Notes: generated from the sequence alone by a model not told the origin. Counted from the stretch's first letter, positions 1-8,259 are shown. The stretch: 18,331 nt of DNA from Bacteroidota bacterium (GCA_021824855.1 JAKAJX010000100.1:1-18331), one strand, 5' to 3'. Program-made: numbers and translations.

Positions 1-267
1 GGTCTATGGGATCAATATTCTTTAAAGAATATTGAAACTGTTTTTGATGTTGATTTGATTAAAATATTTTATGAGCCCCTTAGAAAAGAGCATATTGAAT
101 GGTATCATTCGCTTTTTGTGACTAGATACCTTAAAAGTAAGAGATTGAGAATTTGGTATTATAGGTTACGAATATGGAAGTGTGCGACTTTTTTTATTAA
201 GACATTTTCTTTTTGTATTAAAGGACATACGATTGCTGCAGTTTTTAAAAAAAAGATAATTGAATAA
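1..267 (+). CDS. C-terminal end of an unrecognised protein (5' truncated)
   Basis: The frame is open from the first base to a TAA at 265-267, giving 88 residues that must be the tail of a gene starting before the window. I do not recognise the family. What can be seen is a basic, aromatic-rich stretch (around RLRIWYYRLRIWK, residues 51-63) and a Lys-rich end. There is no clear transmembrane helix pattern and no obvious catalytic motif. The next gene begins 6 bases downstream on the same strand, so it probably belongs to the same transcription unit and to polysaccharide synthesis, but that is context only. The TTG at 55 and the ATG at 70 lie inside the open frame and should not be taken as starts. 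A 24-bp perfect palindrome lies within the coding sequence at 12-35. Confidence 0.75.
   Translation, partial: GLWDQYSLKNIETVFDVDLIKIFYEPLRKEHIEWYHSLFVTRYLKSKRLRIWYYRLRIWKCATFFIKTFSFCIKGHTIAAVFKKKIIE
12..35. repeat. 24-bp perfect palindrome
   Basis: Bases 12-35 read the same on both strands with no spacer. The left half is TCAATATTCTTT, the centre is TTTAAA, and each arm carries AATATT. It lies within the coding frame of the truncated first gene, encoding DQYSLKNI and flanking residues. As RNA it could form a stem of about 10 bp with a 4-base loop; as DNA it could be the site of a symmetric dimeric protein. No function can be assigned from sequence alone. Confidence 0.85.
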
Positions 268-273
268 TAGTTA

Positions 274-1515
274 GTGAACTCAAAATCAGGAAAATTTAAA
301 GTAGTACATCTGAGTACTTTTTATAAAGGCGGTGCTGGAATAGCAGCTTGTCGATTGCATAAAGCGATGCTTAAAGAAGGAGTTGATTCTTATATAGGAT
401 TTGTGCAAGCAGGCGATATGGTTAAACATTTAGAACGAGCTTTTTCAGTTAATCAATTATCTATTAAGCAGCGACTGAAGAATACAGTATACAGGCTTCT
501 ATATACCTCCAAATATGAGAAGTTGCTAAACAAGCTGTTATTTTCTATCGATGCAGAAAATTGCATTCTTCCATTTTCCAATTATAATCCATTAGATCAT
601 GTTATTGTAAAAAGTGCTGATATCATTCATTTGCATTGGGTATGCGGGATGATTGATTACCTTGATTTTTTTAAGAAATGTACTAAACCTATTATTTGGA
701 CTTTGCATGATATGTATCCTATGCAAGGTTTATTTATATATAAAGATGATGATCAGAAAAACTATTTAGTTGCTAAAGAACTGGATACATACGTTAGAAA
801 TTTAAAAGAGATTGCTTTGCATAGGTTTACCAATAAGTTAGTTATTACTGCACCTTCCGTATGGTTACATGAAAGTGCTAAGGGAAGTAAAATATTAGGA
901 TTGTATAATAATTTCTATATTCCTAATTGTATTGATTTTTCTGAATTCAAGATACTTGACAAATTAGATTGTAGGAAAGAATTAAATCTGCCAGAAGATA
1001 AAATAATATTATTATTTGTGAGTGCCTCTACAGCTAATAGAAGAAAGGGATTTGATCTTTTGATAGATGCTTTGCAAATAATTTATGGCAAGCATAAAAA
1101 TATTTACTTGATAGCATTAGGAAAAAGTGATAGAGAAACTTTTACTAGTTTACCCATAGAGTTTGCTGGTGAAGTGAATGATAATATAATACTTAATAAG
1201 TATTATTCTGCTGCTGATGCTTTTTTACTTCCCAGTCGAGAGGATAATTTGCCTAATGTTATGTTGGAAGCATTTGCTTGCGGGTTACCTATTATCGGAA
1301 CTCCGGTAGGAGGTGTTAAAGAAAATGTGATAGAAAAAAATGGTGTTATGGCCAAAGATATCTCGGGGCAAGGGCTTGCTGGTGCCATTAATCATTTTAT
1401 GGAAAACAGGCAACTGTTTTCTGCTACTGAGATACGGGAATATGCAAAGACTATATTTAGCAATAGTAAAATTGTCGAACAATTCTTGGAAAGCTACAAA
1501 GGATTAATCAGTTAA
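274..1515 (+). CDS. GT4-family glycosyltransferase
   Basis: This is a GT-B fold retaining glycosyltransferase expected to transfer a sugar from a nucleotide donor to a growing lipid-linked glycan at the cytoplasmic side of the inner membrane. The 413 residues show an N-terminal acceptor domain with the glycine-rich loop GGAGIAACRLHKAM (19-32), HLHW (119-122) and WTLHDMYPMQG (142-152), features seen in WcaC/WcaL-like enzymes of capsule loci. The C-terminal donor domain has RRKGFD (256-261) and SREDNLPNVMLEAFACG (321-337), in which D324 and E332 stand at the EX7E positions, followed by a GTPVGG loop. The start is GTG at 274: a TAG at 268 closes the frame just upstream, and the first internal ATG (residue 32) would remove the glycine loop. 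Donor and acceptor sugars cannot be read from the sequence. A 68-base gap follows, the longest in the window. Confidence 0.9.
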   Translation: MNSKSGKFKVVHLSTFYKGGAGIAACRLHKAMLKEGVDSYIGFVQAGDMVKHLERAFSVNQLSIKQRLKNTVYRLLYTSKYEKLLNKLLFSIDAENCILPFSNYNPLDHVIVKSADIIHLHWVCGMIDYLDFFKKCTKPIIWTLHDMYPMQGLFIYKDDDQKNYLVAKELDTYVRNLKEIALHRFTNKLVITAPSVWLHESAKGSKILGLYNNFYIPNCIDFSEFKILDKLDCRKELNLPEDKIILLFVSASTANRRKGFDLLIDALQIIYGKHKNIYLIALGKSDRETFTSLPIEFAGEVNDNIILNKYYSAADAFLLPSREDNLPNVMLEAFACGLPIIGTPVGGVKENVIEKNGVMAKDISGQGLAGAINHFMENRQLFSATEIREYAKTIFSNSKIVEQFLESYKGLIS

Positions 1516-1583
1516 ATATGATAATTTCAAATTTAAGACCTTAGGATTCTGTTAGCTTAAGAAAGCAGTAGGACTTTTCAATC

Positions 1584-2642
1584 ATGTTTTTTCTTTATAC
1601 AGAAAACATTTCACATCTTTTTTTAGATATAACTGAGTTAAGAAATGCTTTTAGCTCTAATTGGACTGCCTCTATTGATAACGCAGAATATATAGTATTT
1701 CCCGTTTTCTATGAAGTAATGTTCGAATATTCTGAAGAAGAATATGCAATGAATGGATTTAGTAAGGGACTAATAGAACAAACAAAAAAATTGTTTTATG
1801 ATGCTATTGCGCTCGCTCGTCAATATCAAAAACCTTTAGTTCTTTTTTATTACCGAGATCCGGTAAAACCCTTGCCAATTGATTATAACAATACAATTGT
1901 TTTTAGAACTTCTTTATTTAAATCTACTTGTTCTAACAAGGAATTGGCTATGCCGGCTTTTATTCCCGATATTATTGAACAGTTTAAAGAAGTAACATAT
2001 AAAGAGTATCTCAATAATTTTATACTACCTAAGCCAAATAAACCTGCTGTTGCTTTTAAAGGACAGTCAGCTCCTTTGCAATTAAGTTATAAAACAGAAT
2101 TGCGACTGTTTGCCAATAAATTTTTACCTAAAATAGGAAGGAAAGAATTACCCGTTTATTATAATCGCGGATATTTAGCAAGACGTTTAGCATTGATTTC
2201 CATTATCAACAATAAAAAAATTGAATCGGATGTGCAAATCACTGCATGGAATGAGCAAAAGCAAGATGCCTTGTTGTATAAAAAAAGATTTTTAGAAAGC
2301 ATGTATCAATATCCTTATCAAGTATGTTCCGCAGGATTTGGTAATTATTCTTTTCGATTATATGAAATAATGGCTTCGGGCAGAATTCCCGTTTTTATTA
2401 ATACCGATTGTGTATTGCCTTTTGAACACATTATTCCATGGAAAAAACAAATGGTTTGGATTGAAGAAGATGATGCTAAAAAAACCGGTGAAATAATAGC
2501 AGATTTTCATCAGTCAGTACACCCCGATGACTTTAAAGATTTGCAAATGACTAATAGAAAAATTTATGAAACTTATTTAACTAAAAAAGGGTTTTTACAA
2601 AATTTAGATAAAGCATTAGCCCCATTACAAGTAGTAAAGTAA
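1584..2642 (+). CDS. Exostosin-like (GT47-type) glycosyltransferase
   Basis: The 352-residue protein resembles the exostosin family of inverting GT-B glycosyltransferases. The diagnostic block is near the C-terminus: NYSFRLYEIMASGRIPV (254-270), then LPFEHIIPW (278-286) and a VWIEEDD strand (291-297). In exostosins this region (S-x-R-x-x-E, then a G-x-x-P-V loop and P-F) forms the nucleotide-sugar site. The N-terminal half is divergent, with no signal peptide and no membrane anchor, so a cytoplasmic location is likely, unlike the Golgi-anchored animal enzymes. ATG 1584 is the first start after an in-frame TAG at 1569. It is followed after 8 bases by the epimerase gene, so the two are probably co-transcribed. 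The substrate is unknown. Family confidence is moderate because only the C-terminal block is clearly recognisable. Confidence 0.75.
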   Translation: MFFLYTENISHLFLDITELRNAFSSNWTASIDNAEYIVFPVFYEVMFEYSEEEYAMNGFSKGLIEQTKKLFYDAIALARQYQKPLVLFYYRDPVKPLPIDYNNTIVFRTSLFKSTCSNKELAMPAFIPDIIEQFKEVTYKEYLNNFILPKPNKPAVAFKGQSAPLQLSYKTELRLFANKFLPKIGRKELPVYYNRGYLARRLALISIINNKKIESDVQITAWNEQKQDALLYKKRFLESMYQYPYQVCSAGFGNYSFRLYEIMASGRIPVFINTDCVLPFEHIIPWKKQMVWIEEDDAKKTGEIIADFHQSVHPDDFKDLQMTNRKIYETYLTKKGFLQNLDKALAPLQVVK

Positions 2643-2650
2643 AATATTAA

Positions 2651-3706
2651 ATGAAGAAATTATTAGTTACCGGTTCATCCGGTTTAGTAGGAAGTGAAGT
2701 GTGTATGTATTTTTCTGAAAAAGGATACGAGATACATGGAATTGATAATAATCAACGGGCAATATTTTTTGGTCCGCAGGGCGATACCCGCTGGAATCAA
2801 CAAAGATTAGAATCTACGCTTCGGCATTTTCACCATCACGAAAATGATATTAGAGATAGAAAAGCTATGATGGAATTAATGCAATCTATTCAACCCAATG
2901 TAATTATTCATGCAGCCGCACAACCCAGTCATGATAAAGCAGCTTTAATTCCTTTCGATGATTTTGATACCAATGCAGGTGGCACATTAAATGTATTAGA
3001 AGCCGCTCGTTTATATGCTCCGGAAGCTCCTTTTATTCACATGAGCACCAATAAAGTATATGGCGATGCACCCAATAAAATTTCTTTAAAGGAATTGGCC
3101 ACGCGTTGGGATTATGATGATATTGCTTTTGAAAAAGGCATTGCAGAAACTTTTACCATCGATCAAAGTAAACATTCTTTATTTGGTGCATCGAAATTGG
3201 CTGCCGATATTATGGTGCAGGAATATGGGAAATATTTTAATATGCCTACGGTTTGTTTACGCGGCGGTTGTTTAACAGGACCTAACCATAGTGGCGTTGA
3301 GTTGCACGGATTTTTAAGTTATTTGGTAAAATGTAATGTGGAAAGCAAAAAGTATTTTATATATGGATATAAAGGAAAACAGGTAAGAGATAATATTCAT
3401 AGTTATGATATTGCCCGTTTTATGGAAAGATTTGTGCAAACACCTCGAGCCGGTGAAGTATATAATTTAGGAGGCGGTAAAGAAAATACTTGTTCAATAC
3501 TGGAAGCATTTGCTATAGCAGAAAAGTTTAGCGGAAAGCAACAAGTATTTGAATATATTGATAAAAACAGAGAGGGAGATCATATTTGCTATTACAGCGA
3601 TTTAAGTAAAATGAAAGCTCATTATACCGGATGGGATATAACCATTAGTTTGGAAGAAACCATTCAACAAATTACTGATAGTTGGAAGAACAGAAATAAG
3701 CTTTAA
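2651..3706 (+). CDS. NAD-dependent sugar-nucleotide epimerase/dehydratase (CDP-paratose 2-epimerase-like)
   Basis: This is an extended short-chain dehydrogenase/reductase of 351 residues, predicted to modify a nucleotide-activated sugar in the cytosol. The Rossmann motif GSSGLVG (8-14) is followed by GIDNN (30-34), whose Asp favours NAD over NADP. DIRD (66-69), HAAAQPSHD (87-95) and MSTNKVYGD (131-139) follow the family order. The C-terminal half has RGGCLTGPNHSGVELHGF (204-221), VRDNIHSYD (245-253) and NLGGGKEN (272-279), resembling CDP-paratose/tyvelose epimerases. The expected catalytic YxxxK reads FGASK: Phe178 replaces the Tyr and Lys182 is kept. It is the only sugar-nucleotide enzyme in the window. 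The exact sugar cannot be stated. ATG 2651 directly precedes the Rossmann strand, fixing the start; no Shine-Dalgarno sequence is visible. Confidence 0.85.
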   Translation: MKKLLVTGSSGLVGSEVCMYFSEKGYEIHGIDNNQRAIFFGPQGDTRWNQQRLESTLRHFHHHENDIRDRKAMMELMQSIQPNVIIHAAAQPSHDKAALIPFDDFDTNAGGTLNVLEAARLYAPEAPFIHMSTNKVYGDAPNKISLKELATRWDYDDIAFEKGIAETFTIDQSKHSLFGASKLAADIMVQEYGKYFNMPTVCLRGGCLTGPNHSGVELHGFLSYLVKCNVESKKYFIYGYKGKQVRDNIHSYDIARFMERFVQTPRAGEVYNLGGGKENTCSILEAFAIAEKFSGKQQVFEYIDKNREGDHICYYSDLSKMKAHYTGWDITISLEETIQQITDSWKNRNKL

Positions 3707-3727
3707 ACATACGTTTATTATTACTGC

Positions 3728-4825
3728 GTGAAGTATATTAAAGAATTAGATAGTTTAAGAGCCTTTGCCGTAACATTGGTTATTATTAGTCATATTCATT
3801 CACTCACTTATTTTAAATCTTTTGCACTCGGTGGTATTGGGGTAGGCTTTTTCTTTGTATTAAGCGGATTTTTAATTACCGGTATTTTATTGCACGAAAA
3901 AAATAAACCCGATTCTTCTTTAGGCAATACTTTAAAAATATTTTATAGCAGAAGAACACTTCGCATATTTCCTGCGTATTATTTATTTTTATGGATAGTG
4001 TATAGCTTGGGTAATAAGCAAATTGTAGAACATCCTTTTTATTTTTTATTCTATGGTTCTAATATCCTTTTTTTTAAACAAGCCAGTTATGCAGGCGAAC
4101 TTTCTCCTACTTGGTCACTTGCAGTAGAAGAGCAATTTTATATTACTTGGCCTTTACTTTTATTGGCTGTAAATAAAAAATATACAAAGCAGGTAATTAT
4201 TGCAGGAATTATTTTCTCTCCTTTATTCAAAATAATAGTTACTGTTCTATGTAAAGTATATGGCCAAAACTCCTCCTTACTTGGGGCTTTAATGCCCAGC
4301 AATATCATTTACTTATTATCCGGTGCTTATTTGGCATGGTTAACCATACAAAAAAGTAACCGGCTGGCACAATTCACTCATTTTATTATACCCATTTTAC
4401 TTATTGCCTGTTATTATGTATTGCATCTTGTAATTCATGGTGCATTATTAAATAGTTTTTTATTTCAAGGTGTAGTAACCATGGTATCGGTATGGATTAT
4501 TAACTTAATTCTTATTCGTAACAAGGCAGGCAATTCTATAAATTGGCTGAAAAATAAAGTAATGGTGTACATTGGTAAAATAAGTTATGGAATGTATTTG
4601 TATCATACCATTGCAGTTTCTTTACTACTTTCTTTTATGGGTAATTATAATGTGTTATTACAGCATCCTTTAACAGATTTTATAGTTACCTATTCTTGTA
4701 CTTTTTTAGTGGCTTCTGTTTCATGGTTTTTATTCGAAAAGCCCATAAATAGCTGGAAGAATAAGCTTTCTTATGGCTTGTTGGCGAAATGTGAAAAAGA
4801 AATTACCACATCTTTTGAAAAATAA
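3728..4825 (+). CDS. Membrane acyltransferase, AT3 family (first copy)
   Basis: This is an integral inner-membrane O-acyltransferase (PF01757 type, as in OafA-like proteins), 365 residues with about ten hydrophobic segments. It should transfer an acyl group, most often acetyl, to a sugar hydroxyl of the glycan. Family marks are R11-x10-H22 in the first helix, FFFVLSGFLITG (41-52), RRTLRIFPAYY (75-85) and PTWSLAVEEQFYITWP (127-142). There is no C-terminal SGNH domain, so it is a stand-alone AT3. The start must be GTG 3728: it lies three codons before the conserved N-terminal ELDSLRAF block, and no in-frame ATG lies between the preceding stop and that block. It sits 21 bases after the epimerase gene and 20 before a glycosyltransferase. 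A T8 run at 4068-4075 is the longest homopolymer here. Confidence 0.92.
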   Translation: MKYIKELDSLRAFAVTLVIISHIHSLTYFKSFALGGIGVGFFFVLSGFLITGILLHEKNKPDSSLGNTLKIFYSRRTLRIFPAYYLFLWIVYSLGNKQIVEHPFYFLFYGSNILFFKQASYAGELSPTWSLAVEEQFYITWPLLLLAVNKKYTKQVIIAGIIFSPLFKIIVTVLCKVYGQNSSLLGALMPSNIIYLLSGAYLAWLTIQKSNRLAQFTHFIIPILLIACYYVLHLVIHGALLNSFLFQGVVTMVSVWIINLILIRNKAGNSINWLKNKVMVYIGKISYGMYLYHTIAVSLLLSFMGNYNVLLQHPLTDFIVTYSCTFLVASVSWFLFEKPINSWKNKLSYGLLAKCEKEITTSFEK

Positions 4826-4845
4826 ATGGAAAGGATTTTAAGTTC

Positions 4846-6060
4846 ATGCGAATAGTACTTTTATGCGAAGCTCCTATATGTGTTGATGCGGGAGGAATTG
4901 CACAAACTTTATACAATATTGTATCTTTTACTGCACCCGAAAATTTATTGTGTATTAGTCCTGAACAAGAAATAAAATCGTATCCACCTTCGGCACCCTA
5001 TACTAATTGTTATATTGGATATAAGTTTCAAATTTTTTCGCTTGGTGCCAATCGAATCAGTAAATATGTTGGAAAATATGTTGAGTTAATCAACTTCAGT
5101 ATTAATCAGCATAGAAGTTTTCGAAAAATTAAGCAGGCAATAATCAACTTTCAACCCAATGTAATAATATCTTGTCCTAATGGTGCTATAGGTGTATTAA
5201 TGCATCAACGATTATTGAAAGATATGGATGTAAAAGTATTTCCTTATTTTATGGATGATTGGATGTATCAAATAAATTTTAATTGGCTCGGTGGTAATTT
5301 GCATACTGCTATTCAACAAATACTGCAACGCAATACTAACTGGTTAGTGATTAGTAACGAATTGAAAGAATTATTATCGAAAAGATATCAGGTACATCCG
5401 AAAAATTTTTTAGTTATCCGCAATCCGGTTGATATAACTGATGAGCATGATGATGTTATCATAGCACCTGTTATAAAAGATAAAAAAGAGCTAACAATAG
5501 CTTATGCAGGGGCTTTATGGGATATGCACTATGATTCTTTTTTGCTGGCAGCAAAAGCAATTCATCAATTGCAATTAGAAATAAATGTGCGATTAGTACT
5601 TTATTGTGCAACTCATTTTTGGGAATGGAGAGGAAGCGAATTGCAATTATATAACGTTCAATACGGTGGTAATATTCCTTATGCACATATTCATCAAAAA
5701 TTAAAAGAAGCAGATGCTTTATTGCTGGTTTCTTCTTTTTCGGCAAGAGTATATACCCATTCCAGTGCATCTATTCAAACTAAAATTACCGATTACTTAA
5801 AAGCTAAAAAGCTAATTATCAGTTGTGGACCTTCGTATTCGGCTAATCATCAGTTTCTAAAAACGTATGATTGCGGTTGTTGTATAGAATCGGATATGCA
5901 GGAAGAAGTAGTTGCTTATTTAAAAAAAGTGATTACCAATTTGCCGGCGTTTAACTATAGAATAAATAATGGCTATAAAGTATTGCAAGAAGAATTTTCG
6001 AAAGAAGTAGTTCATCGAAAACTAAAAAATTTTATGATAAACGAAATTAATGCGGCATGA
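4846..6060 (+). CDS. Divergent GT-B glycosyltransferase (GT4-like)
   Basis: The 404-residue protein has the layout of a GT-B glycosyltransferase. An N-terminal strand MRIVLLCEAP leads into a glycine-containing acceptor loop AGGIAQTLYNI (15-25), VISNELKELL (168-177) marks the end of the first domain, and IRNPVDI (191-197) is the typical linker before the donor domain. AYAGALW (219-225) starts the second domain. The usual EX7E motif is missing; its place is taken by SSASIQTKITDYLKAKK (306-322), like the K-x-x-x-Y-L block of some GT4 relatives that bind the donor without the second Glu. YFMDDW (134-139) is notable in the first domain. Activity is therefore likely but not proven by motif. Its stop overlaps the next gene's ATG as ATGA, suggesting translational coupling. 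Confidence 0.75.
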   Translation: MRIVLLCEAPICVDAGGIAQTLYNIVSFTAPENLLCISPEQEIKSYPPSAPYTNCYIGYKFQIFSLGANRISKYVGKYVELINFSINQHRSFRKIKQAIINFQPNVIISCPNGAIGVLMHQRLLKDMDVKVFPYFMDDWMYQINFNWLGGNLHTAIQQILQRNTNWLVISNELKELLSKRYQVHPKNFLVIRNPVDITDEHDDVIIAPVIKDKKELTIAYAGALWDMHYDSFLLAAKAIHQLQLEINVRLVLYCATHFWEWRGSELQLYNVQYGGNIPYAHIHQKLKEADALLLVSSFSARVYTHSSASIQTKITDYLKAKKLIISCGPSYSANHQFLKTYDCGCCIESDMQEEVVAYLKKVITNLPAFNYRINNGYKVLQEEFSKEVVHRKLKNFMINEINAA

Positions 6061-7151
6061 AAGAAAGGTCATTTCAATTAGATTTATTAAGAACTGTAGC
6101 CATATTATTAGTAGTATTTTTTCATTTTTATATTAATTTTTCTGCAATTCCTTTGTGGAATGATGTTGTGTATAATGGCGGACTATTAGGCGTTAATTTT
6201 TTCTTTGTTTTAAGTGGTATGCTTATTTCGTATCCATTTGTAAAAGAAAGTTTGGCATCGGGTAAATTATATTCTATAAAAAATTATTCGGTTAATCGTT
6301 TATTGCGAATTATTCCTTTATTCTGGTTTATCACTATCATTAATTTTTTATTAAAAGATAATATCCGGTTATATCAAATGCAGCCAAATGGTTTGTCGTA
6401 TTCCGATTTAATTAAGTACTTATTTTTTTTCTCTTCTAAATTAGATATTTTAAATCCGGTAATTTGGACACTAAGGATTGAGATGTTATTCTATATTATT
6501 TTTCCTTTTCTGTTTTATATTAGTTTGCGATGGCATAGTATATTTATTAAGCATGCACATTTTTATACATTTCTTTTAATGGCTTGCTTTTTGGCTTATA
6601 GATGTATAATTATTTATAACAACAAAACACTCGACAATTCCGATGTAATTAATAATTTAGAAGGCTTCTTTTTGGGTATCAATCTTTCTTTTATTGTTCT
6701 AACAAATAATACTAATCGCTTTAAAATTTTTTTCCAAGTTCTAACTCCTATAATCGGATTATTGATTTTGGTTAAATTAAATCAAACAATATTTCAAAAT
6801 TCAATATGGTACTATCCTTTTTTTAAAACCGGAACTAATCTTTGTATTTTCTTTTTATTTATAGGACTGTTGCGGAATCAACCCAAAAGACTAAGCAAGA
6901 AATTGGTACAAGTAATTAGTTTTATTTCAATGATTTCTTATTCTTTGTACTTAATTCATTTTAATGTGTATTATAGTATTGTGTTGCCTTTTCTTAGAAA
7001 AATATATCATAGTCAGTATGTAAATATTCATGTATGGGGAGCCCTCTCTTTGCTTATTACATTTTTATTTTCATTTATAACGTATAGGGTTGTAGAGCAA
7101 CCTTTTTTGGCTTTAAAGAAAAGAGTATTAGTTACAAGTGAAAGCAGATAA
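6057..7151 (+). CDS. Membrane acyltransferase, AT3 family (second copy)
   Basis: This is a second AT3 O-acyltransferase, 364 residues with about ten hydrophobic helices, expected to acylate the glycan at the inner membrane. It shows R12-x10-H23, NFFFVLSGMLIS (47-58), NRLLRIIPLFWF (80-91) and VIWTLRIEMLFYIIFP (135-150), equivalent to the WSLAVEEQFY block of the first copy but with RIE instead of VEE. The sequence is clearly different from the copy at 3728, so this is not a recent tandem duplication and the two may act on different positions or with different acyl donors. The start overlaps the previous stop by ATGA, and its own 3' end overlaps the next gene by 14 bases. A T8 run occurs at 6423-6430. 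Confidence 0.92.
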   Translation: MKERSFQLDLLRTVAILLVVFFHFYINFSAIPLWNDVVYNGGLLGVNFFFVLSGMLISYPFVKESLASGKLYSIKNYSVNRLLRIIPLFWFITIINFLLKDNIRLYQMQPNGLSYSDLIKYLFFFSSKLDILNPVIWTLRIEMLFYIIFPFLFYISLRWHSIFIKHAHFYTFLLMACFLAYRCIIIYNNKTLDNSDVINNLEGFFLGINLSFIVLTNNTNRFKIFFQVLTPIIGLLILVKLNQTIFQNSIWYYPFFKTGTNLCIFFLFIGLLRNQPKRLSKKLVQVISFISMISYSLYLIHFNVYYSIVLPFLRKIYHSQYVNIHVWGALSLLITFLFSFITYRVVEQPFLALKKRVLVTSESR

Positions 7152-8259
7152 ATTACCCGTTGTGTTGTTGGTATCTACCGGTTTAGGTAGTATTTATAGA
7201 GGATACGAATCTTTTACTGCAGAATGTTTTGAAGCACTAAAAAATAATACATCTTTTCAGCTTATTTTATTAAAAGGTGCAGGCAATAAAAAGCCTTCGG
7301 AATTGGTAATTGGTAATTTTAAAAGAAATGGTAAGATAGCATACTTATTGTCGAAGGTGATTAAAAAAGAACCTTATTGGATTGAACAATTTTCTTTTGC
7401 AATTGCTATGTTGCCTGCTATTATTCGCTATCGACCGGCGGTTATTTATTACAGCGATTTTGTATTAGGTACGTTTTTATGGCATAGTAGAAATTGGTTA
7501 AAGTTTAAGTATAAATTATTGTTCTCTAATGGAGCACCAAATGGTCCGCCGTTTACTCGTATGGATCATATTCAGCAACTTCTTCCAATATATCTTGAAC
7601 AAGCTTGTGCGGCCGGAACAGCCATAAAAAAACAAACCTTATTGCCTTATGCCATTCAAATAGAACATGTCGATAAGTTAGTACTTCGGCTGCAACAAAA
7701 AGATGCTATCAGGCATTCGCTTCAATTGCCGATACAGAAGAAAATTATTGTGAGTGTGGGTGCAATCAATTCGCAACATAAACGAATGGATTATGTAATA
7801 AAAGAATTTGCAGCATTGCCTCAAGATGATTATTTTCTTATTCTATTAGGACAAATAGATGAATTAAGTGCACCTATTATGGAATTGGCAAAAAAAGATG
7901 TATCGCTCAACAATTTTTTAATAAAGCAAGTGGCAAAAGAAGAGATACCATCTTTTTTATTGGCAAGTGATTATTTTATTTTAGCTTCTTTAAACGAAGG
8001 GCTACCAAGGGTATTACCCGAAGCTTTAGCAGCAGGTTTATTGCCTATTGTACACGATTATGCTGTAACAAGGCAAACGCTTGGGCATTATGGTGTTTAT
8101 AGAAATTTACAGCAAAATGCACAATTAAAGAATGCCATTTCGGAAGTTGATAATAGGGCTATAACAAAAAAGGAATTACAAGAGTTTGCAATGAAAACTT
8201 ATTCTTGGGATGCATTGCGAGAAAGATATATAGAGATGCTTAAAGCGAATATTGGATGA
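7138..8259 (+). CDS. GT4-family glycosyltransferase
   Basis: This is a GT-B retaining glycosyltransferase of 373 residues, predicted to add one sugar to the lipid-linked intermediate in the cytoplasm. The first domain has GLGSIYRGYESF (15-26), a glycine-rich acceptor loop. The second opens with IIVSVGAINSQHKRMDYVI (203-221), and the donor site is NEGLPRVLPEALAAG (286-300) with E287 and E295 forming a complete EX7E motif. The start is GTG 7138, inside the end of the acyltransferase gene (14-base overlap). The first internal ATG is residue 91, far too late, so a non-ATG start is required. The 3' end overlaps the next gene as ATGA. The overlaps on both sides argue for translational coupling and fixed stoichiometry with the neighbouring acyltransferase and GT4 genes. 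Confidence 0.9.
   Translation: MKADKLPVVLLVSTGLGSIYRGYESFTAECFEALKNNTSFQLILLKGAGNKKPSELVIGNFKRNGKIAYLLSKVIKKEPYWIEQFSFAIAMLPAIIRYRPAVIYYSDFVLGTFLWHSRNWLKFKYKLLFSNGAPNGPPFTRMDHIQQLLPIYLEQACAAGTAIKKQTLLPYAIQIEHVDKLVLRLQQKDAIRHSLQLPIQKKIIVSVGAINSQHKRMDYVIKEFAALPQDDYFLILLGQIDELSAPIMELAKKDVSLNNFLIKQVAKEEIPSFLLASDYFILASLNEGLPRVLPEALAAGLLPIVHDYAVTRQTLGHYGVYRNLQQNAQLKNAISEVDNRAITKKELQEFAMKTYSWDALRERYIEMLKANIG

Noticed and set aside
1516..1583. Longest gap (68 bases) as a possible promoter, terminator or module boundary
   Set aside because: No clear inverted repeat, T-run or promoter consensus is visible, and the flanking genes are co-directional.
4826..4855. Nine-codon frame starting at an ATG that touches the AT3 stop codon (TAAATG)
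   Set aside because: Too short to support, out of frame with the following gene, and without any sign of selection; possibly just re-initiation noise.
5471..5770. Minus-strand open frame of 99 codons, and similar ones at 12108-12416 and 11427-11714
   Set aside because: All lie opposite well-supported + strand genes with clear motifs, show no family signature and are expected by chance in AT-rich coding DNA.
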